Below are positions 62,468-64,000 of a DNA stretch of 64,000 bases, piece after piece (the stretch's first letter is position 1; each line of letters starts with the position of its first letter). The stretch is from Campylobacter showae (GTDB taxonomy: Bacteria; Campylobacterota; Campylobacteria; Campylobacterales; Campylobacteraceae): the NCBI RefSeq assembly GCF_900699785.1, contig NZ_LR535679.1:1860001-1924000 (forward strand), given 5' to 3'. The position numbers and the translations under genes are program-made. The notes under the pieces were generated by a model, which ran no database searches, was not told where the DNA came from, and saw only the letters and a program-made list of their open reading frames with translations.

Positions 62468-62552
62468 CGTCTATCCTTTTAGATTTAGTTTAATTTTATT
62501 ATGAAACTTGAGCCGATTATACTAAGACTTGTTAAGAATTTTAGCTAAATCA

Positions 62553-62581
62553 TTGACAAATTCTAAAAATTTGACTATAAT
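62553..62581 (+). promoter_or_regulatory. Consensus sigma-70 promoter of groES-groEL
   Basis: TTGACA (62553-62558), 17 nt spacer, TATAAT (62576-62581): a perfect consensus, unusual for Campylobacter, where -35 boxes are normally absent. Expected start near 62588, inside the CIRCE element. Confidence 0.88.
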
Positions 62582-62582
62582 T

Positions 62583-62609
62583 TCATCACTCAGAACAAAA
62601 GAGTGCTAA
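62583..62609 (+). promoter_or_regulatory. CIRCE operator (HrcA-binding)
   Basis: Left half TCATCACTC, 9 nt spacer, right half GAGTGCTAA. The right half matches the CIRCE consensus fully and the left half in seven of nine positions. Placement over the transcription start fits HrcA repression relieved by heat. Confidence 0.85.
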
Positions 62610-62641
62610 AAAAGTAAAAATCAAACCATAAAGGATGAATC

Positions 62642-62902
62642 ATGAATTTTCAACCGTTAGGCAAACGAGTCTTAGTCGAGCGTCTTGAGGACGTCAAAAC
62701 GACCGCTTCGGGCATCATTATACCCGATAATGCAAAAGAAAAACCTTTAAGCGGCAAGGTTTTGGCGGTATCAAGCGAGGTAGAAGGCGTGAGTGTGGGC
62801 GATAGCGTAGTTTTCGCAAAATACGGCGGCACCGAGGTCGTGCTTGATGGTAAAACATATTTGGTTCTAAAAATCGAAGATGTTTTGGGCGTTTTAAAAT
62901 AA
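62642..62902 (+). CDS. groES: Co-chaperonin GroES
   Basis: The 86-residue lid of the GroEL chaperonin. N-terminus [17 protein letters not shown], the mobile loop [20 protein letters not shown] (about 19-38) and the C-terminal EDVLGVLK are all typical. AAAGGA lies 5-6 nt before the ATG. First gene of the HrcA-controlled groESL operon, 21 nt before groEL. Confidence 0.98.
   Translation: MNFQPLGKRVLVERLEDVKTTASGIIIPDNAKEKPLSGKVLAVSSEVEGVSVGDSVVFAKYGGTEVVLDGKTYLVLKIEDVLGVLK

Positions 62903-64000
<1,098 letters not shown>

Overview
The window is a chromosomal segment of an epsilonproteobacterium, almost certainly a Campylobacter of the higher-GC oral group (C. rectus, C. showae or C. curvus-like). 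I infer this from gene content and order: yajC-secD-secF-leuS-lptE-folC-mfd, uvrB-zapB/zapA-like-pseudopilins-priA-ispG, dnaQ-rpe, rpmB-K+ channel, and glcD-pgbA-like-M23 peptidase all match blocks known from C. jejuni or Helicobacter. Base composition is moderate for the genus. The word AAATTT (usually as CAAATTTG or TAAATTTG) is scattered very densely through both intergenic and coding DNA. No tRNA, rRNA, CRISPR array, complete insertion sequence, prophage or riboswitch was found.

Layout. 1-2.9 kb: 3' part of metK, an unknown membrane protein, and lnt on the minus strand. 2.9-16.3 kb: a tightly packed run of eleven plus-strand genes with gaps of at most 9 nt or overlaps (yajC, secD, secF, a DUF6394-type protein, leuS, lptE, a GGDEF protein, folC, mfd, a DUF815 ATPase, a YmdB-type phosphodiesterase). 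It joins Sec translocation, LPS assembly, c-di-GMP synthesis, folate and DNA repair. 16.4-20.7 kb: a MagIII-like glycosylase, two nucleotide-sugar enzymes (wlbC/wlbA type), cysK and cysE. 20.8-23.8 kb: a minus-strand trio of dnaQ-like exonuclease, rpe and a STAS/CheX-like protein. 23.9-28.3 kb: rpmB, a K+ channel, a DUF465 protein, a 25-residue membrane microprotein and ppk.

28.3-33.5 kb is an accessory-looking interval bounded by two diverged copies of a ~195 bp inverted repeat. It holds a LysE-type exporter, a frameshifted Tat-exported molybdenum S/N-oxide reductase, a PPP-family phosphatase and an orphan gene. 33.5-39.3 kb: uvrB, zapB/zapA-like genes, two pseudopilins and priA. 39.3-42 kb is loose: a 636 bp spacer with a Fur-like box, a DUF417/RclC-like membrane protein, a DUF4272 protein and a gene remnant. 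42-47 kb: ispG, dnaB, comEC and a YihY-family protein. 47-50.7 kb: a 1214-residue serine-protease autotransporter.

50.8-59.3 kb carries envelope genes: a small membrane protein, glcD, a pgbA-like secreted protein, an M23 peptidoglycan hydrolase (Csd3/Pgp3 type), mgtE, a NUDIX hydrolase and three tandem Sel1/Hcp-like cysteine-rich secreted proteins. After a 582 bp spacer packed with AAATTT words come a large AsmA-like protein (minus strand) and groES-groEL. The last pair is driven by a near-perfect sigma-70 promoter overlapping a CIRCE operator, and groEL runs off the window.

I did not find a clearly new multi-gene system. The strongest unusual signals are the AAATTT word and its effect on proteins (an in-frame NLT repeat tail in the M23 hydrolase and an Asn-rich insert in PriA), the inverted-repeat pair placed just after ppk and uvrB, the single-base frameshift in the oxidoreductase, the four-repeat AsmA-like protein, and the STAS/CheX multidomain protein in the rpe operon.
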